Below are positions 22,367 through 35,143 of a stretch of 64,000 nt of DNA, one piece after another. The position numbers and the translations under genes were made by a program. This stretch comes from Lingula anatina (lineage: Eukaryota; Brachiopoda; Lingulata; Lingulida; Lingulidae): positions 120,679 through 184,678 of the forward strand of contig NW_019775810.1 of NCBI RefSeq assembly GCF_001039355.2, given 5' to 3'. The notes under the pieces are model-generated. The model searched no databases, was not told the origin of the DNA, and worked only from the letters and a program-made list of their open reading frames with translations. The first letter of the stretch is position 1. The number at the start of each line of letters is the position of its first letter.

Positions 22367-25300
22367 CTAGTACTGAAATGATACAAAAGTAAATCAAATT
22401 ATAAACATATTCACATGGTTAAATGGTGACGGAGGCATAACTGAATGGGGCCTAAGACATGATTAAATGGTGTAAATGACTGAACGTCTTTTAGTACAGG
22501 ACCACCTTGAGAGGCATGATTGAATGAAGACTAAGACATGATTAAATGGTGTTTATGACTTAATGTCTTTAAAGTTCAGGACCACCTTGAGTTAATGTGG
22601 CAAAGGAAACCAAAGGGCCTCATGGAAACACTATATACTTTTTATTATCATTATTTCTGAAACCATAATTCAAAGAATGCCGTATGACAAGCACTTACAG
22701 GTTTGTTCCGACTGGATCCACCATATCTCTGAAAGTGAAGAGAATCAAAAATGTTTACAAAATAACACAAGGTAAAATTGGATGTTTATATGTTGCTTTG
22801 TAGAAACAGCTTCAATGCCACTGACAGTTAATCATAAATCATTTTTCTTTTATAATACATACAGCTCCTCAAATAAATAATTAATCAATTATCATTCAAA
22901 AGAGTAACGATACAATGGTAAATGATCAATTACCTGGAAATCAAAACAACTAAATCAAACAGACAGGAAATCATTTACTATAAACTTACATCTCTGCCAT
23001 AGCCGCCGCCCCCGCTGCCATATCCGCCTCCACTGTATCCTCCACCACCGCCGCCACTGTATCCGCCACCACTTCGTCCACCATAGCCACCGCCACCACT
23101 CCTGTCGCCATAGCCACCACCCCTGTCGTTGTAGCTGCCTCTGTCGCCATAGCCTCTGTCATAACCACCCCCACCATAGCTGCCACCACCACGACCTCTG
23201 TATCCTCCGCCACCGCCTCCACGAAATCTGAAGAGATACAAGTGTGATAAAAATGTGTGAAGAAAAAAACCAATTTGTCAGACTCGACTGGTGCTTGACA
23301 TTTTTCCTTCTTTTGTTTTATCAGGAATGGGTCACTGTCAATATTTAAAATACAAAATTAAGAAATTAAATAAATTAAATACAGTTTTATAAGCAATCCT
23401 TAAAACACCAAATCAGAATATCAGAAATACTCCATAACTTATTTGATTTTATTTACTCTTTATCACTGCTATTCTTACAATGTTCAATCTAATGTTTGCT
23501 ATCTTCAGAAAACTTACCTTCCACCGCTGCGGCCACCGCCGCGGCGATCCCCGCTAGATTTCACGGCATAGGCAACTTTGATCTGTCTGCCATCTAGGGT
23601 CTTAAAAAAAAGTTTTTACATCAAAAATTGCATGACTGTTTGATACCAATGTATCCCAGTTACTTTAAACTTAAACACACCCAGAAGGGTCTTCAATTTA
23701 TACTTCTTACTCCAGCTACTTTGCACTTTCATTATAAATTAATTGGAGTTTACAATATAAACACATAATGCAAATCTAGTGAGATGATAATAATGATATA
23801 TCTGTTATCATCTTCATACTAAAAGCTTGGCTTAATGCACCAAAGGATAATGTGTCTCTCCATCATATCCTTTAAATATAAAGAAATTCCGCAAAGTTAC
23901 AGCATTGAAGCCTTTTTATGGCTGAATGATTGGTTAATTTTTTGTTTTTTTGGCATGTGGACTTAACTCAAGTTGTGTAAGAAAATTGTAAAAGTAATTT
24001 ACATGCGTCACAGAAATGTACACAGCTGCACTTTTAGGCATCTTAAAATATATACATCAATACTGACAGCTTAATTTTCAGTAACATTTGGATTAAATAC
24101 AGTTAGCATTCTGGGCTTAAAAGTGTGGTTCGTATTATACTCACGGCTCCATCCATAGCCTTAATGGCCTCTGCACAGTCAGCAGGGTCGGCATACGTGA
24201 CAAACCCATAGCCTCTGGACTTCTGGAATTCTCTGTCCCTGATCACCAAAACTGAAAGCAGAAATGGAAAAATAAACATGGGCTCAGATAGTAACCGCAC
24301 TGAGGGTAAAGATCAACTTTGAAAGTATTGTGGAAGATTGGGGGTTTATACATTTCGCTTGGGTCTTGCATTTTCTTTTTGCTACCCCCCCCCCCCAATT
24401 TTTTTTCTTTCTTTTTTGCTAACTTACTTCATTAAAAAAAAAAACGCCTAACCCAAGCTTAATTATATCCCCACACCCATAACTTTCAAAGTTTTACACG
24501 TCGATGAAAGAACAAAACTGAAAATTTTCACATTTCTAAGGAAACCTGCACATGAAGTCTTTGGGAGGCCAAAATACAATGAGATCCTGTCACNATAACT
24601 TTCAAAGTTTTACACGTCGATGAAAGAACAAAACTGAAAATTTTCACATTTCTAAGGAAACCTGCACATGAAGTCTTTGGGAGGCCAAAATACAATGAGA
24701 TCCTGTCACTTCTCCAGTGGGCAACTGTGGCATTCTGAACTACTCACCCAAGAAAAATAACCCAGCATCATTGCACAGATAAATCAACTGTGCACCTACT
24801 CAAACAAAGGTCTCTACATCTCTTTGTGTGTTGTGTGTAGGATTGAAACAGTATAAAATGGACCCAGGGATCCTCTCGACCTCTGCACATGAAAAGCTTA
24901 GTAATGAACAAAAGAACAATACCACAGGCAGATGATTCTGATGTATTTGTTTTCTACATGTCCTCCTAGATGACATCTGGGGATTAGATGGAAGCTGCTT
25001 TTTTTAATACAGAAGAAAGTTTGCGACTGAATTCCTTTAAGAAAAAAGTGGTACTCTATTCACTGGCATACTTAGGCAAAAGAAACAGTAATGCGATCCA
25101 GTACACGAGTGATCTGCCTTCCTTGCATGTGGTGGCATGGTGGTATGTTGTAATGCTCATGTAGATTCCATAAAATAAAGATGCCCACAGATAAGCGGAG
25201 GCGTATGGATATGTTTTGAAGGTTATGACTGGGAAACAATACCAAAATGCACATGGAGATCCATTGTCACAGTCCAATGTCAATCCTATATCAGGTCAAA

Positions 25301-26155
25301 GAAGACAATTGCATTTTTTCCTCTTTCTATAAATATGCAAGAGGTAAAATCATAAGATGATATTTTGGATAAAAAATCTTCAATATGTAATCGAGAATGA
25401 CATGCAACAGGCTCCCTCGTGAAGATATAAATAAAGTCAACATGAATCAAGGCATTTTTCGTGGTTAGAAAACAAAACTGCTATGAGAATAATTCATGCA
25501 AACGGCCAATGCCATGTATCCTATAAGCACAAGTTGGGATCCAGAGACATTTTTTTTCCTTTTTGGCAAACACATGATTTCTCACTTCCTGTGTAAAATT
25601 TCATCGTTTTCCAGTAAATGATTGAACTGCACAGTGAAACATGTTCCTTGCTGATTTTGGAGACATTATTCGGAGAGAAATAAGAGGAAATTAAGTCTCT
25701 GTCTGATCGCAACCTTTATGATCTCATGGACACCTGTAGCTATGGAGTAAGTGCTTGAATTTTTTTCAAAATATTTCAGCAAAATATGGAATGTACAAAT
25801 ACTCAGATTCAATTCAGAGACCTACTTTCAAACACCAAAGAAAGCAAATTTTGGGGGTCTGTACAAAATGTTCGAAGAACAGTAAGAATTTGGATAAAAT
25901 CATGACTTTTCTTTCTTTTTTTTTAAGAGAGAGAGACAAAACAGAGTCATCAAACTTGCTTCAATCCTTTGAAATTCTATTGAAAAATGGAGCAATTTTT
26001 GCTTTTTCTAATAATATCTGTAGTAGATCTATACACCGCCATAGAATACCTTCAGCCACTCTTCCATAAAGTTTAAATTGCTCTTCAAGGGAGTTCTCGT
26101 CTGTATTATAGCTGAGACTCCCCACGTAGATCTTTCCGTCTTGGGACGAATCCAT
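22367..26155 (-). CDS. Glycine-rich RRM RNA-binding protein 3, GR-RBP3
   Basis: Six coding exons (26050-26155, 24145-24251, 23518-23600, 22990-23227, 22699-22728, 22367-22372) give 189 aa. The RRM has RNP2 IYVGSL (9-14) and RNP1 RGYGFVTY (48-55). The tail mixes RGRGG, DRGYGDRG and GGGYSGG repeats. A 10-codon exon (RYGGSSRNKP) and a Tyr-stop exon follow; this last exon is inferred from a good acceptor (CATTTCAG) directly before TACTAG and from the same arrangement in its paralogues. The exon-1 donor is a weak GTATTC. If the intron after the Gly-rich exon were retained, translation would stop after three more codons. Intron 1 contains an assembly join at 24594. Confidence 0.82.
24479..24709. 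repeat. Exact 115-bp direct repeat flanking a single N (assembly overlap)
   Basis: Positions 24479-24593 and 24595-24709 read the same and are separated only by the N at 24594. This is an unmerged contig overlap, not a biological repeat. One copy should be removed. Confidence 0.93.
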
Positions 26156-27004
26156 TTTCCCCAGTAAGAGGCGATGTACTGTAGTGCAGTATCTATCAGT
26201 CCAAGAGAAATCTGGTGTTCAGAATCAAGAGAAGTCGGCAATTAAAAAGCATGGTTCATCATCATCATAATCAATATTTGTTCATTTTCAATTCTGAGAC
26301 ACCAGAGCTATAGGACTGGGGAGGGGGGGGATACAAACCTTGTCGATCCAATGGAAAAGACCCTTTTTTTTCCTGTCAAAGATAATGGGCACTACATTGG
26401 CATTTACATCTGAGAGAATTCACTTTTCAAACATTCATGGTCTGGACTGAATTTTTTCCCAATATTTCGGGATATCTGTTTCAGGGATATTTCATAATTT
26501 TCACATTTTCCCACTCCCCAAATTTGTAATTAGGACTGTATTCATCATCCAATTGTGTCTAAGAAAAATTTATTGTATCCAGACCTTGTGGTTTTATCCA
26601 GCACAAATATCAGAATCTCCAGTCTCTAGATTAAAATGAATTGCCAACTGTCTGCACGTGGATAGGGCCATTATTGTCTCGGTCTAAATACGCTGTTGCT
26701 TTTGTTCGCTGATAGCAACTCCTTTTACATAATCATCCCCTGTCTTCCCTATAACCAAAAACTTTTGCAAGAGAAAGAGCACAAATGATTTCAATTCTCT
26801 CCGAGTTTGCATTCAGTGCACGTTTTCAAATACAAGTGCGGCCATTTTGTTAATTTTCAGGAGCATCCGCCCTGCAAATTTCATTTCACTTTTTCAGTAA
26901 GTCAGCTGTCGCGACGTGCGCTAAACATAAACAAGTGCCCTTCATTAAACAGTTTTTGATCTGTCAAAAATAAGATCCCTCTAAAACTTGAGATTCATAC
27001 TTAC

Positions 27005-27109
27005 AAAAATTAAAACAGAGACAAAGATTTCGGACCTTGTGCCTCGCCTTTGTCTTGCCGCAAGCTTTCTCGCACGTACGCCAACGGAGCATACGTCGGT
27101 AGATGGCGC
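27005..27109 (-). promoter_or_regulatory. GR-RBP3 first exon/promoter with CTCF-like core
   Basis: A GTAAGT donor complement lies at 26999-27004, and TAGATGGCGC at 27100-27109 (plus strand). The 5' UTR intron is 26179-27004. Confidence 0.5.
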
Positions 27110-27761
27110 TTAATTAATTTCGGATAAAAAATAGGGGGAGCCCGTGTAGCTTGAAATGCAAGACAAGCTAAAAACCAGTGAGGAATGTTGCTTCAGCAGC
27201 TTTCAGTTACTGGTTTTTAGCTTGGTATTTGTTATACACGTGTACGTTTCTTTTTTCTTTTTGGAAAATAAATCAAATCTTGTTGGGGATTTGGAGAACA
27301 GAGGGCACATGTTTCAAAGAATTTCAAGTCATGAACAAATTCAAGCAGCATGTTAGACCAAACCCAAGAAATGAAAATAAGTTCACTTTATTTAAACCAG
27401 TTGAAAATAATATCAATTCTGCTTCTTTGGAAGTTAGACAAACAGTATACCAGTACATGGACAAATAACAATTATCATAAACTACAAATCATAAAAGATA
27501 CACAAAGTTTATCCTCATTTCTAGTTTGTTTTTATAATTAATAAAAATGCTTTCTAATTTGAACTATTAATGGAGTGTATTAGTACCTTATCATCAAAAT
27601 AACAAATAATTACAATAATACAGAAAAATAATAAGAAAATATAGACTTTGAAATGTCACATGTTCCTCACATAAGTTATAATGTACCTTTTTTAGCACCC
27701 GTCACTTGGAAGTCATTAAGCAAATTCACTTGAAGAAAACAGTTCACAAGAATCCTTCAAA

Positions 27762-27763
<2 letters not shown>

Positions 27764-27824
<61 letters not shown>

Positions 27825-27833
27825 AAAAAAAAA
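27764..27833. repeat. A homopolymer (59 A, then G, then 10 A)
   Basis: A long poly-A tract on the plus strand. No retrogene or SINE body is recognisable on its 5' side. Confidence 0.9.
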
Positions 27834-29368
27834 GGCATGCAATTTGCACCACATACAATATGACTGCTGTACACTATTTCCAGAGGTTTTTCCATCAAGC
27901 TCCATTGCATGACATTTTCAAACTAATTGTATTCACTCACTGTCCCATTTTCAAATTTATTGATACCTAGAGAAAATCGTACTTTTTTCCCATCCACACA
28001 CATTGCACTGAAGCAACTGATAGACCTTAAGAGCAGTTACTTTCGTCTATCAATCAGTTGTGTTGATAAAACAATTAAACTGTTAAGCTGCTGACAATTA
28101 AATAAACTGAGAAATAAGTTACAATTATACTGGTATATTAATATAAATTAAGCTATTAAACTTGGTCAACAAATGTAATACCATGACTAAATGAATAACA
28201 CTCTTTGTTCCCCAAAAATGCACTGTTCATATATGTTACCGTGTTGTGATTAAGTTTACAAAAGTTTTGCAAAACTGACAATACCGAAAAAATGCACATT
28301 TATCAAATTGCGTAACATCTTCAACGTTAAAGGGAGTAAAAAAAAAAAAGCATTTCAGTAAAACTTGACAAGGCTGTTTGAACAAAAGAAATGAAAACTT
28401 TTCATATTAAATTTTATGAGACAGATAGTAACAAAGAGACAAACATGTTTATTTCAGGATTTACTTGTCATCATGAACCCCACTGCACATCGCTTAAAAC
28501 TCACAGTTCAATTTAAGTTAAGCTTATTTTTCATTACTCTGCAAATACATAAACAAGTAAATAAATACAAATTAATTAAAAATAACTGACTATATACAAA
28601 GCAGATGACTTTCTTATAAAATTGCATTATTTTCACTGCATGTGGAGGAATGTGAACATTTTTCTTAACTCCTTTCCTACAACTCTTCCTAACAACTAGG
28701 GATAAGAGTAAAAAATGCTTAAATTCAAAGTGTGTCTTAATCAAATGTTATGAAAATACATGTTCAGGTCTTTTAACAACGTGCGCATGACATATTTAAA
28801 ACTAAGATTCGGTCCTTTGACTTAAAAAAAAAAAAAAAAAGATTTACAAAAATAATTTTGGTCTTTTTTCAGACATGCCAAATGAAAGCATCTTCTGGAA
28901 AAAAAATGTTGCACAAAGAGATTATCTAAGGAAAATCTATCTGTCTGGGAAAATACAAATGGCTTACCGAAGAAAAAGTAAAAAAGAAATTCGGATCTTG
29001 ATCAAAAATGTTATCCATATCATATCAAGGAAAAAGTTATAATGTTGCAAGATGTGCTGCAAGACGTTGATTCAGTGACATTATACATACATGACATGGA
29101 ACAACAACATCCAAACTAACTGGTGCTGTATTGCTTTTATCCCAACTTGTCTAAAACTTTATCTAAATCTAAATTCAACAAGGTCACAGTCAAGATCCAC
29201 TGGAATCTTGCCACCTTTTTTTCCCCCCGTTAAATTAAAATCTTATTTCCAATCTGAATCAAAGCACTGGCAAATTGCCACAAATGTATGATACATTTTT
29301 TCTATTACTGGCTAAAGTTAAACAAGCTTAATGAACCAATGTTTGGTCTAAAAAAATTTAACTAAGAA

Positions 29369-29413
29369 CAGAGAGAGAGAGAAAATAAAAGAGAGAGAGA
29401 GAGAAAGAGAGAG
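29369..29413. repeat. (GA)n microsatellite
   Basis: An interrupted GA repeat in the region downstream of GR-RBP4. Confidence 0.85.
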
Positions 29414-29516
29414 CAAAATATCTGTGTTAACTGTCATAAATCTATACTACAACAGTTGGTGATATATAGTCTCTGGGTAGATATATGTTCTGTCGACCCT
29501 GTCACTGGTATCTTGG

Positions 29517-32366
29517 CTAATACTAAAATGAAAAAAAAAAAGAAAGAAAAAGCAACAGGTCAAAGTTGGTCATGTAAATTTTGAAGTCCCCGGATGGATG
29601 GAAGAATCACAACACAAGTAACTAATTTTATAAAACTTACAAAAGTAAAAACATCTTGGCAGAAGATAAGCATACCAACAATTTGAGTAGATCTCATTAC
29701 TTGTCCTTCCTTAATTATTGTACTTCTGGACTTCAGTTAAACTAACATTTTTAAATCCTAACATAAATCTGAACAAGTTCAAACATAAAAATAATCATGC
29801 TATATATTTCCCATCAGTTTTTATATATATGCCCAGCCAACTACAATTTAAAAGTAAAACATATCCACTTCAACTACAAAAATATTTTATTAAATTTGAT
29901 AATTAAAAGCTTCAAGTAATTACCTGATAGCCCTGCTGCTGCCCATATCCACCCCCACCATAGGCATTTCCATATCCACCTTGTCCTCCATATCCGCCTT
30001 GTCCACCTCCATATCCGCCATAACCACCACTGCTGTATCCTCTATCTCCACCTCCGTAGCCTCCATATCCGCCGCGGTTATAGCCACCACCATAACCACC
30101 ACCTCTTCCACTGAAATTTGTAATTATATCAGTAGTATGTCAGATAAACAAAAATGTTAAAATTGTGAAATCTGTTAAAAGAACCCAACCTTATTTAAAT
30201 CATACTTCAGAAAATAAATTTTTAAATTTGCCAAGGGAATAAAATTTCAGAAAAAATCTCAAAATTTAACAGCACACAAATACACCTGAAAAATTCATGC
30301 TCAACCAATATGATGTCATTTCATTTATTCTAACCCAAAGACATGCTGAAACTGTTCATCCTACTGGCCAAGACCAAAATAAAAAAAAAAAAAAACAAAA
30401 ATGTTCAAAGATCAGTACAAAATCATGCCCAGTCAGTCGACAAGGCCAGAAATACATGTAAAAGCCAGCATTGTGAATTCGCAGTAAAGAACCATGATGA
30501 AAAGTCAATATGGCAAATTACTGTAAGAAATTTTCCACATTCACAATAAAAGTTGATCCACAGATCAAATATGGCTGAAAGTTTACAGCCTAATCCCGGC
30601 GGTGAATCTCTTGAGTGTCTATTAAGGGATTATGCAGAAAGCTTTCAAGTGGGATGGCCATATTTGATCCGCGGATCTGTTAGACCATGGATTAACTTGT
30701 TCTGAATGTGCCTCAAGTCCAACTTGAATTCCAACTGTTTCTTTAAGTTTCAACATGCCTTGAGTTTCAAATCTTACCGTCCGCCTCCCCCGCTGGACTT
30801 GGTGGCTGGCGCCACTTTCAGAGTCCTACCCTCTAACTCCTGGAATAAAGACAAAAAATAGAATATAAGGTATTGACGAGAAACAAAAACCTATCACAGG
30901 TTGTTGATGTCTACCATTAAACTTCTACAGTCTGAATAAAATAAATAAATAAATAAAAAATAAAATATAAGGTACTGACGAGAAACAAAAATCTATCACT
31001 AAATAAATAAATGAATAAATAAGTAAATAAATAAATAAATACAAGAATTTTATGTCGGTTAACCTGTCAAATTAACAAAATTAGAATGTCTAACCAGTCA
31101 GATACTTATTTATCTATTTATTTATTAATTTATTTTTAACAAACACAAATGAATGTGCTACATTATGTATTACGTACAAATTCTTCTAAAATCTGTAGAC
31201 TTTAACTAATCAAGAAAGTAATAATCACATTTATTAAAAAGATTTTCTAAAATATTTTGTTTAAGGCCAACTCCATGGGTTTTTTCCTGGGGTAAAGAGC
31301 AATTTTCTCCTACTCAACTGAACTGGAAAATCTAAGCTTTACAAGACATGAATATGACAGCGGGAGATTTATAAATGCATGAAGAGAATCTCTACATATT
31401 AATTTTGGTGGAAAAAAACCCAATGGAGTGTCCCTTTAAGGAAGTTTTCAAGTATATCCTTGCCTGCCCATTCATATTAGAAATGGCTTGTTGACAGCAG
31501 TTTGGGTCCTGAAAGGTGATGAAGCAGAATCCCTTCGACCGTCCTGTGGTATGGTCCATAATCAGTTGTACTGTGGATGAAATTTCAATACTAAACAATT
31601 GCAGCATATAATTCTCCTTTTTAATTAATATCTGAAAGATAACAGTTTTCAATAGCATAAATAAACAATATAAATAAATAAATTATTTTAATCTTAATCT
31701 AAACAACCCTTGGATAAGATTATTGTTGGGGTGCTATAAATAAGTAAAAATTTAGAAAATAATAAGATTTCTGAATTACGTATAATGTACTCCTGAATCA
31801 ATTTACAATATATAAACTATAAATCTTTTTCAGGGAAACCATTTGCAAACGAGTGACTCATGATACAGTACTTATTTATATGATTATACTGTAGTTACTG
31901 GTAGATTACATTACATGGTCGTAATTGTAGTCAAGTGATAAATGTTTTGTAGTCTTGTGTCATGTTATTCTTGATGTGCTTGTCAAATTTTCCCCCTTTT
32001 TTTTTTTGAAAACAGAAAATTGTAACGAGGGCCATTCATGGGCCTATGGCAATTTCAAGAGCTGTAATTAAAAAAAAATGTCCTTTAGTCTAGCAAATGT
32101 TTCGTATATCCTGGTCCATATTTGTAGGTTTTGAAGAATTATATGAATTATCATTATGAATTATCCTGTTTATATAGCAAAATGTTCTTTGCTCTAGCAA
32201 AATTTTCACAATATCTGGTCCGAATTTGACGACTTTGATGAATTATCAGGGATATTTCAACCTTACCCTGTTCCACTGTTCCAAAGCGTTCAAAGGTCTG
32301 TTGAATGGTTTGTTCTGTGGTGTCATAGTTCAGGCCCCCACAATAAAGCTTCCCTGCTTGATCCAT
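29517..32366 (-). CDS. Glycine-rich RRM RNA-binding protein 4, GR-RBP4
   Basis: Five coding exons (32267-32366, 31464-31570, 30778-30839, 29924-30110, 29517-29522) give 153 aa. The RRM has RNP2 LYCGGL (7-12) and RNP1 KGFCFITF (46-53); a cysteine stands in each motif where V/F or G/A is usual, although the RNA-stacking aromatics remain. The tail is GGYGG/GQGGYGG-rich and ends QQQGYQY. Intron 2 uses a GC donor (CAG then gcaagg). The last exon is chosen at the acceptor with the best pyrimidine tract (TTCATTTTAG, then TATTAG). A second AG six bases later would instead give PRYQ-stop. It is the most diverged paralogue by RRM sequence and has the shortest tail. Confidence 0.85.
30936..31045. repeat. 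AAAT-type simple repeats
   Basis: Two stretches of AAAT/AATA repeat with a short near-duplicate between them (a TAAGGTAYTGACGAGAAAC segment occurs just before and again inside), in GR-RBP4 intron 2. Confidence 0.7.
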
Positions 32367-33565
32367 TCTTGAGGTCTGGTTTTAGTAATCTGGTCAAATT
32401 AAAATAAATATTCATTAGAGATACATATAAATATTCATTAGAGATACAAATATGGAATCTCAAAGAATTGCCACTTAACCCAACCAAATTTTAATTTTAG
32501 TTCTATGATAAAATTAAAATAAATATCTATTCATTTAAAAGATAAATATGACATCTCAAAATATCACTGCTTAACCCAGCCAAATGCCACCATATCTTTT
32601 GTTTCAAATAGCATAGCTTAAAGAAATACCAAAGGGTATTGTTTAATATTTGCTGTAAAAAATGATACGTGGATGGGAATTTTCTGCTTTCTTTCTATAC
32701 CATTTTTGGCAAATCATTTGAATGACTTAGTGTGCAGCAGTAACACTTCATTCTTTACTACGTGAATTTGGCAGGAGGGATGGCTAAGTATAGGTCAATT
32801 TACAGCCAGAAATTTTAAGACGGCACAGCTAGTTTTAAAGTTCTATTATATTTCTGATCGAGTAGTTAATTTGTCTTTTTTTTCTTTTCATATAAGTCAT
32901 GGCATGTTGATTTAGTCACATCGTGTAAGAAACTGGTAGAAGTGATCTGCATATACATTACAGAGAATCTACAGCAACTTCAAATGTATCTAAGTCCTCC
33001 CCTCCCCCTCCAGCCCATTCTCCATGCAACTTTGGTTCATATTGAAATAAACCCCCGAAAAATTGAATAAATAAATAAAATACAACAAAACAACTTTCTA
33101 TACTTGCCTCTTCATTGTCATTTCAAATCAGAGACATAACAGTGGAAAATCACGTGTGTATGAAGAAAAACTGACCTAACCTCATTTTCTATTATACAGG
33201 TGACCGACTGCAGTAAACCCACGTGGACTTGACTAAGAAGTGAAAGATGACTTGGATTTGCAAGTCTATTATGGATCTCACAGAAAAATTTATACGTAAG
33301 GTCTACTTTATAAATCGGGCTCATGTCATTAGTATTATGTACCAGTCAAATATGTTCTGAAAGGCGCTGTCGTTTTGCCAGCTTGTCACTGCCAGCGGTT
33401 GATGGCATCACTGCTATTCCCAACCACGATCCATATACATTACCCGACACCAAATTCTCCTTCTGCAATGCATTTAAAACTTCACGATTTCCACACAAAC
33501 TAACGTTCAATACTTGTTCTTTTTAAACACATGGGCTCAAAGCAGCTTGTTTTATGAATACTCAC

Positions 33566-33647
33566 TTAGTTTGGATAAAATCACAGTGACTTGGAAAAAC
33601 CGCATGGACTGTACGTAACACCGGAGAAAACCGCTGATAGGGGGCAC
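33566..33647 (-). promoter_or_regulatory. GR-RBP4 first exon/promoter with CTCF-like core
   Basis: A GTGAGT donor complement lies at 33560-33565, and TAGGGGGCAC at 33638-33647 (plus strand). This is a different ten bases from the other three genes but still an exact fit to YAGRKGGCRS, in the same orientation. The 5' UTR intron is 32376-33565. Confidence 0.45.
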
Positions 33648-33942
33648 GGTGGGCGACTACAAAGACAATTAAGGCCACGGCAGCTGTTTACGATAGAGTG
33701 AGCAAACAGCAAGACAAGATGAATGTCACCATAAATACAAATGTTAGCAACACGTAGATACGATTATCTTACAAACGCGCAAGGCTCGTATTGCGGGGAT
33801 ATTTTTTCTTCATTAATAAAGAGAAAAAAGTAGGTCTCAATCTTGCGTGGCAAATGTGCGTGCACGTGTGTGTGCGTGTGTGAGAGAGACTCAGACTAGC
33901 TCCGTTCACATGAAAAATCCATTTTCTAAAAATCTATTTTCT

Positions 33943-34076
33943 ATTCGCGGTATCTTGTGATCACTCCGAGCGCAGCCGAGAATTAATTACGGCTTTGGAA
34001 GTAAATGGCTCGCGCTGCCAGTAATTACGCCGCGGGGTATTCAGGGCACAGACCGTGATCACAAGATACCGCGAAT
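33943..34076. repeat. Perfect 22-bp inverted repeat with 90-bp spacer
   Basis: The left arm is 33943-33964 and the right arm 34055-34076, exact reverse complements containing CGCGGTATCTTGTGATCAC. The spacer is GC-richer than its surroundings and holds two TAATTAC motifs. It lies between GR-RBP4 and the protease array. Confidence 0.85.
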
Positions 34077-34876
34077 CATTGCCCCCCCCCTCTCTCTATC
34101 TCTTTCTTTCTTACACAAACACATATGCACACGCACGCACTATTCTTAAAGGGATAACAACTATTCTCAGGTTATCCATGTTTCACAATAAATGCATTGT
34201 AAACAGCCCATAGAAATATAATAAATTCCATTTTACCATCCAAAACTGTGGTTAACGCAGTTATTCTGGAATTTGTGCTTGCCATCACATCACGTGACTT
34301 CCGTAGATGACTACACTCTGTGATAGGGCCTACAGGGGTATAATCTCTTAAGAGAATATTACAGAAAACCAAACTTTTTGGAAAAAAACAGGGACATAAT
34401 TCGACTACTGGGCGTTCAGAAATTTACCACCAGAATTGTATTCATTTCCCGTGGTGGGCTGAGATGTGAGATATATTGCTTTGATTGATTTGTGTTGCAC
34501 TGAGCACTCAGCCTCTTCAGCCACTTCATGACAAATGTTTTTTTTAAAGCTGGTTAGTATAAAGTTCATCTCATAATTTTTTCTACCAAGATGTAAGAAG
34601 TGAATGCTGGTAGAGACAGCTTTTCAATGTTCTCTTTCATATGGCAGTATATTCCATTATTTATATCATTGCCCCACTTAATTGAATTTAAGATTGTGTT
34701 GTTCAATCACATTTGACGTGGAGGTCGAAGATCCGATGATATTTATGTCAATAGACAATCGAAGGGTTAGAGGACTGGAAGAGTTCCCCTGGTCAGGTCC
34801 AATGATTTTAACGCGACCACGTCTTCATCACCTATATCTGATACAATAAAGAAGTAAATACTAGTAAAATGGTGCA

Positions 34877-34930
<54 letters not shown>
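34877..34930. repeat. (AAT)n microsatellite
   Basis: About 54 bp of AAT repeat. A different simple repeat (AAAT)n occupies the matching position in unit 2 (48687-48717). Confidence 0.9.
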
Positions 34931-34931
<1 letters not shown>

Positions 34932-35143
34932 CTCTGCCTACAGGATTAAACACGATGGACAGCTATAACATAAAGACGGCTAAATGAGGTCTACACACAG
35001 GCATGGTACCAAACCACAAACTGTAGACATGTATTGCCACTTTAAAACTGAGTTTCTAACCATGCAGATACCTTAAAGGGCAGAAGTTAAATGTAAGGGA
35101 GTGTTCAGATATGAAATTAATGTAAAGAAGCTTTCAGATAGGG

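Larger units (their letters stand above)
27110..29516. other. GR-RBP3/GR-RBP4 intergenic region and GR-RBP4 3' UTR
   Basis: AT-rich, with no supportable gene. It includes the A-homopolymer and a GA repeat. The GR-RBP4 3' UTR must lie in its right part; the polyadenylation site is not resolved. Confidence 0.4.

Noticed and set aside
27716-27910. Frame with a long poly-Phe block
   Set aside because: Translated A/T homopolymer at 27764-27833.
33395-33405. GGTTGATGGCAT as the fourth CTCF-like site
   Set aside because: It fails the core at two positions and lies inside the 5' UTR intron. The better match is at 33638-33647.
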